Positions 1 to 5,404 of a stretch of 5,898 bases of DNA are shown in pieces. The position numbers and the translations under genes were made by a program. Each line of letters opens with the position of its first letter. Positions within the stretch are counted from its first letter, which is position 1. Source of the stretch: Chloroflexota bacterium (GTDB lineage Bacteria; Chloroflexota; Dormibacteria; Dormibacterales; Dormibacteraceae); contig VBJR01000190.1 in NCBI GenBank assembly GCA_005880175.1, positions 1 through 5,898 of the forward strand. Direction: 5' to 3'. The notes below the pieces were generated by a model. The model ran no database searches. It saw nothing but the letters and a program-made list of their open reading frames with translations, and was not told where the DNA came from.

Positions 1-1
1 T

Positions 2-937
2 CACACGCTGATGAACATTGGCTGGAACGCGACCAACGGATGGGGTCCGACGCACGGAGTCGGCAGTAACGTAGGCAGCAATCCCGCAGCGACCAGTCGA
101 ACCTCCGACAGCATGGATGTGTTCTACCGGAGCATGGACAACTGGCTCTGGGGCGCTGGCTGGACAGCCGCCAACGGGTGGAGCGCTCCGGCTCCCCTCG
201 TCGCCAACGGCAGCGTCAATGGTGACCCGACGGTCATCCACCGGACGTCCGACAGTATGGATGTCTTCTACCACGACAGCCACAACAACCTAGCAAACCT
301 TGGTTGGACCGCACAGTACGGCTGGAGTGGACCCTGGACACTGGTCGGAAATGGTGGTGTGGCCGGCAGCCCGACCGCCATCACCCGTTCATCGGGGCAG
401 ATGAGCATCTTCTATCGGGACAACAACCACAACCTGATGGAAGAGAGCTGGACCGCACAGTATGGCTGGAGCGGGCCGTGGCCACACGTCATGACAACTG
501 CCGATGGCGACTTTTCGGCAGTGACGCGGACCTCGGAGAGTGTCGATATCGTCTACCACACGACCAGCGGTGGCGTCGGGAAAGCTGCCTGGGATTCCGT
601 CAATGGATGGAACCAGCAGACCTTCGTCTCCAGTGGCACCATCGGCAATCCGACCATCGTGGCCCGCAGTTCGGACACCATGGACGTTTTCTGGCAGAAC
701 AGCCAAGGCTACCTCGTCAATGATGGCTGGAACTCAACCAACGGTTGGTATGGGCCCGTCAGCCTCACCAGCAACGTTGGCGATAACCCTGTCGCAATTT
801 CCAGAGGATCCGGATCCATGGAAGTCTTCTTCCGCAATGACGGGTCCGGTTATGTGGGTGACCTCACCAATGCGGGCTGGGACGTCGTCTACGGATGGCA
901 CGTGGCAGCGATTCCGGGCGCTGGCAGTATGGATTGA
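2..937 (+). CDS. PLL-like beta-propeller (lectin-type) repeat protein, 5' end outside window
   Basis: The frame is open at the left edge, so the gene begins before the window; the ATG at 11 is only the first internal methionine. It ends with TGA at 935-937. From that methionine, residues 4-296 are seven GW-type units, with the key aromatic at about residues 5, 51, 99, 147, 194, 240 and 290. Each full unit has a GW..x.x.GW start, a GxP turn, then R(T/S)S(D/G)xM(D/E)VF(Y/F) and a polar hairpin. This resembles the seven-bladed PLL-like propeller family, some members of which bind fucose or other sugars. The last unit stops after its first strand, so blade closure with the missing N-terminus is likely (inference). 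Composition (many W, G, S, N, T, few charges) suits an exported protein, but the signal peptide is not visible. The sugar ligand cannot be told. An unrelated propeller with a similar repeat remains possible. Confidence 0.8.
   Translation, partial: HTLMNIGWNATNGWGPTHGVGSNVGSNPAATSRTSDSMDVFYRSMDNWLWGAGWTAANGWSAPAPLVANGSVNGDPTVIHRTSDSMDVFYHDSHNNLANLGWTAQYGWSGPWTLVGNGGVAGSPTAITRSSGQMSIFYRDNNHNLMEESWTAQYGWSGPWPHVMTTADGDFSAVTRTSESVDIVYHTTSGGVGKAAWDSVNGWNQQTFVSSGTIGNPTIVARSSDTMDVFWQNSQGYLVNDGWNSTNGWYGPVSLTSNVGDNPVAISRGSGSMEVFFRNDGSGYVGDLTNAGWDVVYGWHVAAIPGAGSMD
20..898 (+). repeat. Tandem ~46-50-residue propeller-blade repeats
   Basis: Seven successive GW-containing units start about every 138-150 bases, with spacings of 46, 48, 48, 47, 46 and 50 residues. 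Units 1 and 2 share the string RTSDSMDVFY exactly, and units 3 and 4 share WTAQYGWSGPW exactly. Conservation is at protein level; the DNA copies differ at many third positions, so these are old duplications kept by selection rather than recent DNA repeats. Confidence 0.85.
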
Positions 938-1051
938 GCAGCAGCTACGTCACATGCTACTGACTGGGATATTGTGGGAGATCTGATGCCTGTGACGGCT
1001 GTGTGTACGTTGGTGAGCTGAAGTGTTACTATCGCAGTAGGACTATCACAT

Positions 1052-1496
1052 TCACTGCACTAGACGAATATGAAGATTAGCAGCATCCACATTCATCACT
1101 CCCCAGACATGGTCGTAGCCGACCTGTTGTTCGGGGTGGGTGACGGCCTTGTTCGGCCCGCAGTTCGAGTCGATCAATACTGCGACGCCCTTCTGGAATG
1201 CCTCGACCGGCTTGACCGTGACGGTGTCCATACGTTTCTCGATCCCAAATCGCAGCCGTACTTGCGCCTCGTGCGGAATGGGGAGGAGGTGCTCGTCCAA
1301 CCGGTCGGGAATACGGAACTGCCTGATGGCCCACGTAGGCTGAAGTATGCGCAGCTGCGGGCCGGCATCCTCGTCGTGCTGGACCTCTACCGAGATCAGC
1401 TCGCCGAGTCCGCTCCATCCCACCCGGAGACCCGTACGCTCCAAGCTCGGTTGGCGGCCATCGGCGCCGCTTGAGGCCGAACGGCAGTTCGGTCAT
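1052..1496 (-). pseudogene. Unrecognised ~147-residue protein, one-base frameshift near its start
   Basis: I do not recognise this protein. The start is ATG at 1496-1494, overlapping the stop of the upstream small gene (ATGA), with a GGGAG ribosome-site candidate 11 bases before it. The first 18 codons (MTELPFGLKRRRWPPTEL) read well. Dropping one G from the GG at 1442-1441 then continues into a 129-residue frame ending at TGA 1052-1054. That frame is rich in GTC, GAC, CAG, AAG and GAG codons. If the frameshift is real, the main part could start only at a TTG at 1444 lacking a good ribosome site. The product would be soluble, mixed alpha/beta, with no signal peptide, membrane segment or known motif; the C-terminal half has a lone Cys and an HPEQQVGYDHVWGV stretch. 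A plus-strand frame at 1070-1474 is a competitor, but its codon choice (CTT, GTT, TTT, AAA, CAA) is poorer. The gene converges on the lectin gene. Confidence 0.5.
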
Positions 1497-1600
1497 GACT
1501 CGTCTTTCTCCCGCTTAAGCAGCCGCTCGATCTGGTCGAGGTGGTTCGAGTACCGTCTCGTTTGGTCTACCAGTACATTTGTTCGGGCCTGGTCCACCAC
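1493..1600 (-). CDS. Small charged, helical protein (35 aa), possibly the tail of a truncated gene
   Basis: This short frame starts at one of two adjacent GTG codons (1600 or 1597) and ends with TGA at 1495-1493, which overlaps the next gene's ATG. The product runs VVDQARTNVLVDQ through to ERLLKREKDES, with a heptad-like charged helix at its end and codons typical of the region. The ATGA overlap with the downstream gene suggests translational coupling. A weak GAGG lies just before the GTG. In-frame codons upstream of 1603 (CYLRRTGLEV and earlier) look non-coding in composition. The gene is therefore either truly tiny or the 3' stump of a longer gene cut near 1605-1625, where an opposing gene fragment begins. 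Function unknown. Confidence 0.45.
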   Translation of the reverse strand: MVDQARTNVLVDQTRRYSNHLDQIERLLKREKDES

Positions 1601-1623
1601 GACCTCGAGTCCGGTCCTTCGAA

Positions 1624-1821
1624 GGTAACACCGGCCGCGTGATCCGCATGCGCAACGATCGCGACCAGCGGCGTGGCCTGCAGTACCTGCGGGTCACCAG
1701 CCCGGATGCCGCGGCGGTCCTGGAGGCGGGGATCCGCGGCTCGCGACCGGTCGAGGATCCGGGCGGGTGGGTGGCGGGTACCGGCTACACGGTCCGAGAC
1801 GGCAGTGACGGGCGCGGCTGA
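1624..1821 (+). pseudogene. 3' end of an unidentified gene upstream of the JetD-like gene
   Basis: From about 1624 the frame reads well in actinobacterial codons (about 65 residues: GRVIRMRNDRDQ, later LQYLRVTSPDAAAVLEAGIRG and VAGTGYTVRDGSDGRG) to TGA at 1819-1821. Left of 1624 the same frame has poor codon choice and no plausible start, so the piece looks 5'-truncated. Its end overlaps the GTG start of the JetD-like gene by 17 bases, the arrangement of genes translated together. In Wadjet operons the gene just before jetD is usually jetC, which encodes the SMC-like ATPase. This piece lacks any ATPase motif and I could not match it to a JetC tail, so that assignment rests on position only. 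Confidence 0.4.
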
Positions 1822-2721
1822 GCGCCTGCGCGACGGACTCCATGCCCTCGGACGGGTGCGCGTCCCACTCGACGCGGTGCTCAGTGTGTGGGCGAGCGCG
1901 GCGCCTGATTTGACCGGCAGCGCCGAGAGCCTCGCGGCTCTGGCCGCATCCCTCCGGGCGCTCGCCGACGCCGGCTTGCTGGAGCTGCCGGCCGGGCGGT
2001 CCTGGGACCGGTCCACCCGTCCGCCGCTGCCGAGGTTCGTGACGGTCCCCGGGTCTCGTCGGGAGCGCCCGCCCGATCGCTGGCGATCGTTCCCCTGGCG
2101 CAAGGAGCTTGGTTGGGTTGCGTCACTGCCGTACGTAGGCGACACGAACTTCGAAGCGCTGATCGCGATCGACACCTGGCTCGCCCGCCACGATGCGGAC
2201 GGACCGCCGGTACCGGTGCGCGTGCGTTCCGCCGAGGTGTTCGGTGACGAGAAGCGGCTGGATGACTTCGTGAAGACTAGGCTGTTCGGTCCGGGACGGC
2301 TCAGCCTCGAGTTGCTCGGCGCCGTCCGCTACCCGCCACCCCTTCCGACCCGGCTGGTGGGGGACGGCTCAAGCATTCTGATCGTTGAGAACATGGATCC
2401 GTTCTGGGTTTGCGTCGAGGCCGCACGTACGACGGCGGGTTCGGTCGGACGCGTCGCGTGGGGGGCGGCAAGGCTGCAGTTGCCTCCGTGGCGTCCCTGG
2501 CGGCCTGCCGCCCGTCCGTCCGGCCCTCACGCTGTGGTCGGCGATGCTCGCTCACCCGGGCAAGGAGGTCGGGACCGTCCGGTGGGACCACGTGTCCGGT
2601 ACGTGGCTCGGCCACGACCTGTGGATCCGGGCAGCACTCGTGCGCGCGGCGCACGCGCGAGTCGCTACAGGAGGACCTCGGTGTGGAGGAGGTGGCCCGA
2701 GCCATCGGCCGTCTGTGTTGA
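1805..2721 (+). pseudogene. jetD: JetD-like (Wadjet plasmid-defence, DUF2220) gene, frameshifted and internally deleted
   Basis: JetD is the toprim-bearing nuclease subunit of Wadjet, which cuts plasmid DNA extruded by the condensin-like JetABC. Reading from GTG 1805, residues 1-60 form a helical, Ala/Leu-rich N-terminus. Then come a PPLPRFVTVP segment, an RERPPDRWRSFPWRKEL stretch, RSAEVFGDEKRLDDF with FGDEK at residues 146-150, LFGPGRLSLELL, and a strand ILIVEN (VEN at 194-196) holding the first toprim Glu. After about 2460 the homologous frame changes: one G short in the G run 2460-2465 gives VAWGGGKAAVASVASL; one G short near 2499-2500 gives GGLPPVRPALTLW and TWLGHDLW; another shift near 2650-2660 gives ESLQEDLGVEEVARAIGRLC and TGA at 2719-2721. 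The YWGDLD-type segment expected between the GGGKA and LPPVRPA blocks is absent. The family call rests on remembered motifs. Both defects predict no activity. Confidence 0.68.
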
Positions 2722-2736
2722 CGAAGACGGGAAACC

Positions 2737-2760
2737 GGTACAACTGGTTACACTGAGAAC
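2737..2760 (+). promoter_or_regulatory. Candidate -10 box and operator of the mazEF pair; leaderless start
   Basis: TACACT at 2749-2754 is a good -10 hexamer six bases before the GTG start at 2761. Transcription would begin about at the start codon, giving a leaderless message; no Shine-Dalgarno precedes 2761. The box lies within two adjacent similar 9-mers, GGTACAACT (2737-2745) and GGTTACACT (2746-2754), which could be tandem half-sites for the ribbon-helix-helix antitoxin. No -35 is convincing: TTGACG at 2718-2723 is 25 bases away. Promoter and operator are inferred. Confidence 0.4.
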
Positions 2761-3015
2761 GTGACGCCTGAACGGACCGTCAAGATCACCGTCTCGATTC
2801 CGGCCTCCCTCTTCGACGGGGCGGATCGCCTGGCACGCCGGCGCGGCATGCCTCGCAGCAGGCTCTACGCCGAGGCGCTCCAGCGCTATGTCGACGAGGA
2901 CAGCGAGAGCGAGGTGACCCGCCGGCTCGATGAGCTGGCCGCCGAGATGGACACGAGCATGGACCCCGTCGTCAAGGAGCTGCAGCGCAGAGCGCTGGCG
3001 AGGCATGGCGGCTGA
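2761..3015 (+). CDS. mazE: MazE-type ribbon-helix-helix antitoxin
   Basis: This 84-residue protein begins with GTG at 2761. Residues 6-14 (TVKITVSIP) form the DNA-binding strand of a ribbon-helix-helix fold. They are followed by LFDGADRLARRRG, an MPRSRLYAEALQRYV helix, and an acidic C-terminal part (DEDSESEVTRRLDELAAEMD, then ELQRRAL) suited to wrapping and blocking the toxin. In this family the antitoxin dimer binds the operon's own promoter, binds MazF, and is degraded faster than the toxin. The stop TGA (3013-3015) is three bases before the mazF ATG, so the two are co-transcribed and probably translationally coupled. The frame is intact, unlike the genes on both sides. A very confident partner downstream supports the call. 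Confidence 0.88.
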   Translation: MTPERTVKITVSIPASLFDGADRLARRRGMPRSRLYAEALQRYVDEDSESEVTRRLDELAAEMDTSMDPVVKELQRRALARHGG

Positions 3016-3018
3016 GAC

Positions 3019-3357
3019 ATGCGCCGGGGGCAGGTGTGGTGGGGTGACCTCGGCGAGGCGCGTGGGTCTGCGCCCGCTGGCCGGCGCCCGCTGGTCATCG
3101 TGTCGGACGACACCTTCAACCAATCACGCATCGCCACCGTGACGGTGGTGCCCGTGACCACGAACCTGCGCTGGGCGAAGGCGCCGGGCAACGTCTTCCT
3201 GCCCAGAGGTGCCGGCGGGCTGCGCGAGGACTCGGTAGCCAACGTGACCCAGGTGGCCACGGTAGACCGCGCGGATCTCGGCGAGCAGCTCGGCAAGCTG
3301 GATGCCGCCCTGGTCCAGCAGGTGGACGCGGGCCTGCGCCGGGCTCTGGGGTTGTGA
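3019..3357 (+). CDS. mazF: MazF/PemK-family mRNA endoribonuclease toxin
   Basis: The 112-residue product has the normal MazF length and runs without breaks. The opening RRGQVWWGDLGEARGSAPAG matches the family N-terminus (RGxVWWxDLGxxxGSEPxGRRP). Arg23 in GRRP and Thr47 in VPVTTN line up with the two residues known to be catalytic in characterised MazF toxins (Arg25 and Thr48 of the Bacillus subtilis enzyme). The central NVFLP, GGLREDSVANVTQVATVD and the C-terminal LGKL...VDAGLRRALGL are also typical. MazF cuts single-stranded RNA at a short sequence, stopping translation unless MazE holds it. The cleavage sequence cannot be predicted here. The start ATG at 3019 follows the mazE stop by three bases with only a weak ribosome site, which fits coupling. 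Its stop is nine bases from that of the opposing recombinase remnant. Confidence 0.95.
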   Translation: MRRGQVWWGDLGEARGSAPAGRRPLVIVSDDTFNQSRIATVTVVPVTTNLRWAKAPGNVFLPRGAGGLREDSVANVTQVATVDRADLGEQLGKLDAALVQQVDAGLRRALGL

Positions 3358-3366
3358 GCACGATCC

Positions 3367-3967
3367 TCACGGGAACCTGATCCGGGGCGCCCAGACTGTA
3401 TGGTCGCTGTCGCCTCGAATCCCGCCGGGGCTACACCTACGAAACCGTTGCACTCGGTCGAGCAGATCGGCGATTTCCGCCGCTCGATCCCGCCGGGGCG
3501 CGACTCCCACGACCTCGCTGCCCTCGATGTCGATCTCGTCGAAGAACGCGAGGAGCAGCTCCCGCCGAGTCGCTGGGTCACCTGTGCGCCACGCTTCGAG
3601 CAGGCCGTCGAGCGGCAGCGGTGCCGGGGCCTGCGCACGTTCCCTCGCCTCCAGCAGCTCCCGCCGGGTCGCCTGCAGACGTGCCCACTCCTCGTGGTAC
3701 TTGTCCTGGTCGATGTGCCCCCACTCGAAGCGCTGGCCGAGGCGGTCGATCATCCGATCGAGTTGCACCAGCGCGTCAGCTGACGGCGCCGGCGTCGCGT
3801 CATCGAGCAGTCGCTCGACCTCGGCCGACAGCTCCGCCGGCCGGTATTCGTCGAGAGCGGTGAACAGCCGCTCCGCCCCACGGCAGCAGCGCGTCCTCCC
3901 GGACGCCGCGGCGGCACGGGTCGGCCCGATCGTTGCCGCGGCAGTTGTAATAGGGGACGCCCACGAC
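3367..3967 (-). pseudogene. Large serine recombinase, C-terminal remnant with a one-base frameshift
   Basis: Reading leftwards from about 3967, one frame gives GVPYYNC, then C-x8-C, then VREDALLPW: the second half of the zinc ribbon and the start of the coiled-coil region of large serine recombinases. Removing one base from the C4 run at 3876-3879 continues into AERLFTALDEY, a long helical part (LDRMIDRLGQRF, DKYHEEWARLQATRRELLEARE, WRTGDPATRRELLLAFFDEIDIEG) and the typical end CSPGGIRGDSDH, with TGA at 3367-3369. The catalytic serine domain and first zinc pair are missing, so it cannot catalyse recombination. A 255-residue open frame from 4134 to 3367 is a chimera: zinc-finger-gene sequence, an out-of-frame middle, then true recombinase. 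The family call rests on the YYxC/coiled-coil/tail pattern. The gene converges on mazF. Confidence 0.75.
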
Positions 3968-3999
3968 GCCCGCTGAAGCTCGACCCGCGGCGCGTGGGC

Positions 4000-4183
4000 G
4001 CGCTTGCCGCGGCTCGCATCGATTACCTCTCCGCCTCGGCGACGAACGAACCGCTCCTGGCGCATCCGCCGCATCCGAATCGCCAGCCGGCGCGAGCAGT
4101 CGTCGCAGAACCTTCTGCGACGACCGCCCGCCACGATCGGCCGCGCACACGCGGCAGCCGAAGGCGAACAGCTGACTCCTCAC
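4000..4183 (-). pseudogene. Small basic CxxC-x12-CxxC zinc-finger protein, probable one-base frameshift
   Basis: The start is GTG at 4183-4181, overlapping the upstream gene's TGA (GTGA). The first frame gives an 11-12-residue lead and GCRVCA. Dropping one G from the GGCC at 4142-4139 continues as PIVAGGRRRRFCDDCSRRL, then a very basic helix (AIRMRRMRQERFVRRRGGEV). With that correction the cysteines form CxxC-x12-CxxC, a plausible zinc-binding nucleic-acid module. Without the correction the first frame runs on with no second Cys pair. The 3' end is unclear: the basic frame continues towards 3967, where recombinase sequence begins in another frame, so the gene may be cut there. The family is not named. 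Position just before a recombinase suggests an accessory mobile-element protein, which is inference. Confidence 0.45.
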
Positions 4184-4524
4184 GCAGCCGCCTCGCCGCC
4201 CGCCGGCTCCCGCGCCTCCGCGTCAGGGTCGTCCTCGTCGTCGCCGGACACGTCCCCGCGCGACGGCTTGCCGCTGATGACCTCGACGTCGAGGTCGCGG
4301 TAGTTGCGCATCAGGCGCTCGAAGCCGGCCTTCTTCCGCAGCGCCTTGCGCCGCCGGTCAAGCAGCGCCTGGGCCGTGTCCACCTCGCCCTGGCGCGCCT
4401 CGATGTCGCGCTCCTCGTCGGTGAACTGGCGCTCGGTGGCCGCGACGATCTGCGCGTAATCCACCTGCGCCACCTCAGCGCCGGCAGGCCAGCGCCTCGT
4501 CGCGTCGAAGTTGACGAACCTCAT
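4180..4524 (-). CDS. Uncharacterised charged coiled-coil protein (114 aa)
   Basis: The ATG at 4524-4522 is preceded by AAGGA at 4535-4531 with a 6-base spacer, a good ribosome site that fixes the start. The product opens MRFVNFDATRRWPAGAEV. It then has a long charged helix rich in Glu, Arg, Asp and Gln (VAATERQFTDEERDIEARQ, VDTAQALLDRRRKALRKKAG), a FERLMRNYRDLDVEVIS segment, and an acidic, disordered tail (SGDDEDDPDAEA). There is no signal peptide, membrane segment or catalytic motif, and I do not recognise a family. The stop overlaps the GTG of the zinc-finger gene (GTGA), so the two are coupled in one leftward operon that runs into the recombinase remnant. The frame is intact with good codon bias. 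Confidence 0.7.
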   Translation of the reverse strand: MRFVNFDATRRWPAGAEVAQVDYAQIVAATERQFTDEERDIEARQGEVDTAQALLDRRRKALRKKAGFERLMRNYRDLDVEVISGKPSRGDVSGDDEDDPDAEAREPAGGEAAA

Positions 4525-4572
4525 ATAAGATCCTTCGTCGAGAAGGTGGTTGAGACCCCGGAAAAGTTGGGT

Positions 4573-4587
4573 GGTGGTGGAACCACC
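4573..4587 (-). promoter_or_regulatory. Small perfect hairpin in the leader of the coiled-coil gene
   Basis: GGTGGT (4573-4578) and ACCACC (4582-4587) pair perfectly around a three-base loop, about 38 bases before the ribosome site of the 4524 gene. A second copy, GGTGGTT at 4545-4551, could instead pair with AACCACC at 4581-4587, so the two foldings exclude each other. This could be an operator or a leader switch. No promoter hexamers are convincing. Confidence 0.25.
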
Positions 4588-4667
4588 CTCCGGCGTCGGA
4601 CGCGGCGACGCCCGAAGCCGGCGAGCGTCCGGTTCTCCGTCCTCAGCCGGTCATGTGCGACGACATC

Positions 4668-4736
4668 TCACGCGGCCTCGGCCACGCGATGCACGAGCAT
4701 GAGTCCAGCGATCGTTTGACTCGTAGGGATCAAGAG
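4668..4736 (-). other. Possible 3' coding stump between the lipoprotein and coiled-coil genes
   Basis: A short frame reads LLIPT then SQTIAGLMLVHRVAEAA with good codon choice and stops at TGA 4668-4670. It has no start or ribosome site and upstream codons do not extend it convincingly. It may be the tail of a lost gene, or chance. The rest of 4525-4755 shows nothing else beyond the leader hairpin and ribosome site of the coiled-coil gene. Confidence 0.2.
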
Positions 4737-4755
4737 TCTGCCCGCGCCACCTCGG

Positions 4756-5190
4756 TCACTCGACGGCCTGGATGTGCCAACTCCCCACGCCTTGGACGTC
4801 GATCGAGACGGTGCCAGCGTAGTGCATGTGGACCATGTCGCTCTTCTTGCTGTTGGGTGGACCGAGATCGATGGTGATGGTTGCTGCAACAGGGGTGCCG
4901 GTGCCGTCGAACACCGTGATCGCCACCAATGAACCGGTCGTGTCCGGGGCCGACTCGGCTTCCCAAACCAGGTTCCATTCACCCCGCGTCGTGAACGTCT
5001 CCGATCGGTAGTTCCCACTCCCGCTCTTATCGAAGAGAACTTGGCCAGGCGTCGTCTGGGCCGTAGCGCTCACTGTCGGAGCAGGAGTAGTGGCCGACCT
5101 GGCAGGTGCCGGCGCACCCGTCGATTGGCCGCACGCTACGGTTAGCAGGCCGACGGCCAGAGCGATCGTAAGCGTCGTCGTGCGTCTCAT
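4756..5190 (-). CDS. Secreted lipoprotein with a small beta-rich domain (144 aa)
   Basis: The ATG at 5190-5188 has a strong ribosome site, GAGGAGGT at 5207-5200, nine bases away. Residues 1-20 are a lipoprotein signal: MRRTTT, a hydrophobic run LTIALAVGLL, and a TVAC lipobox with the lipidated Cys at 20. A Thr/Ala/Pro/Ser-rich linker follows to about residue 48. Residues 50-144 form a beta-rich domain with GSGNYRSETFTTRGEWNLVWE, SLVAITVFDGTGTPVA, then MVHMHYAGTVSIDVQGVGSW. This is the pattern of small actinobacterial surface domains of unknown function, in which a GxWxLxW strand and an AGTxxxxV...xxW end recur. It should sit on the outer face of the membrane. It stands alone, with no overlap with neighbours. 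No enzymatic residues are evident. The frame is intact. Confidence 0.85.
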   Translation of the reverse strand: MRRTTTLTIALAVGLLTVACGQSTGAPAPARSATTPAPTVSATAQTTPGQVLFDKSGSGNYRSETFTTRGEWNLVWEAESAPDTTGSLVAITVFDGTGTPVAATITIDLGPPNSKKSDMVHMHYAGTVSIDVQGVGSWHIQAVE

Positions 5191-5336
5191 GGTGGACTCA
5201 CCTCCTCAACCATCTACGGGCGAAGATCCGGCCGTGGTTGCAGCCTCTGCATTCCGCCAGACAATGGCGCAAACGACATATGTTGCAACGCCGCAGCCGA
5301 TTTGCAGAGTCACCCCTTCAACCACATTGGTCGAGA

Positions 5337-5369
5337 GGCCAAAGGCCTGTGTTCGAAGGGCCGTTGGCC
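5337..5369 (-). terminator. Strong GC hairpin downstream of the DpdA-like remnant
   Basis: GGCCAAAGGCC (5337-5347) and GGCCGTTGGCC (5359-5369) form an 11-position stem with 10 pairs and one mismatch, around an 11-base loop. It lies 36-68 bases beyond the stop of the leftward DpdA-like frame and upstream of the lipoprotein gene. It could end transcription, though no T tract follows on that strand. The rest of 5191-5404 holds only the lipoprotein ribosome site; no promoter is clear. Confidence 0.35.
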
Positions 5370-5404
5370 CCACCGCGCCAACAGATCGACACCGCCTCGC
5401 ACGC

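Noticed and set aside
938..1051. Terminator or tRNA between the convergent propeller and unknown genes
   Set aside because: Only a four-pair stem (TACT/AGTA near 1026-1038) is present and there is no T tract; no tRNA-like arms were seen.
1070..1474. Plus-strand frame of 134 codons opposite the small minus-strand gene
   Set aside because: Protein-like at first sight, but codon choice is poorer than on the minus strand, no ribosome site precedes its ATG, and the minus strand gains support from the ATGA overlap with a second coding frame.
1567..2175. Minus-strand frame of 202 codons
   Set aside because: It is the shadow of the JetD-like gene and its upstream partner; the translation is Arg/Ser/Ala-rich without motifs, while the plus strand carries FGDEK and VEN motifs.
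2718..2754. TTGACG (2718) plus TACACT (2749) as a full sigma-70-type promoter
   Set aside because: The spacing of 25 bases is far too long, so only the -10 element was kept.
3419..3497. Direct repeat ATCCCGCCGGGG at 3419-3430 and 3486-3497 as an attachment site
   Set aside because: Both copies lie inside the recombinase C-terminal coding region and are explained by GC-rich codon use; there are no target-site duplication or core features.
3994..4719. Long plus-strand frame of 241 codons
   Set aside because: It is the mirror of the coiled-coil and zinc-finger genes; Arg/Ala/Leu-rich low-complexity translation with no ribosome site, typical of antisense frames in GC-rich DNA.
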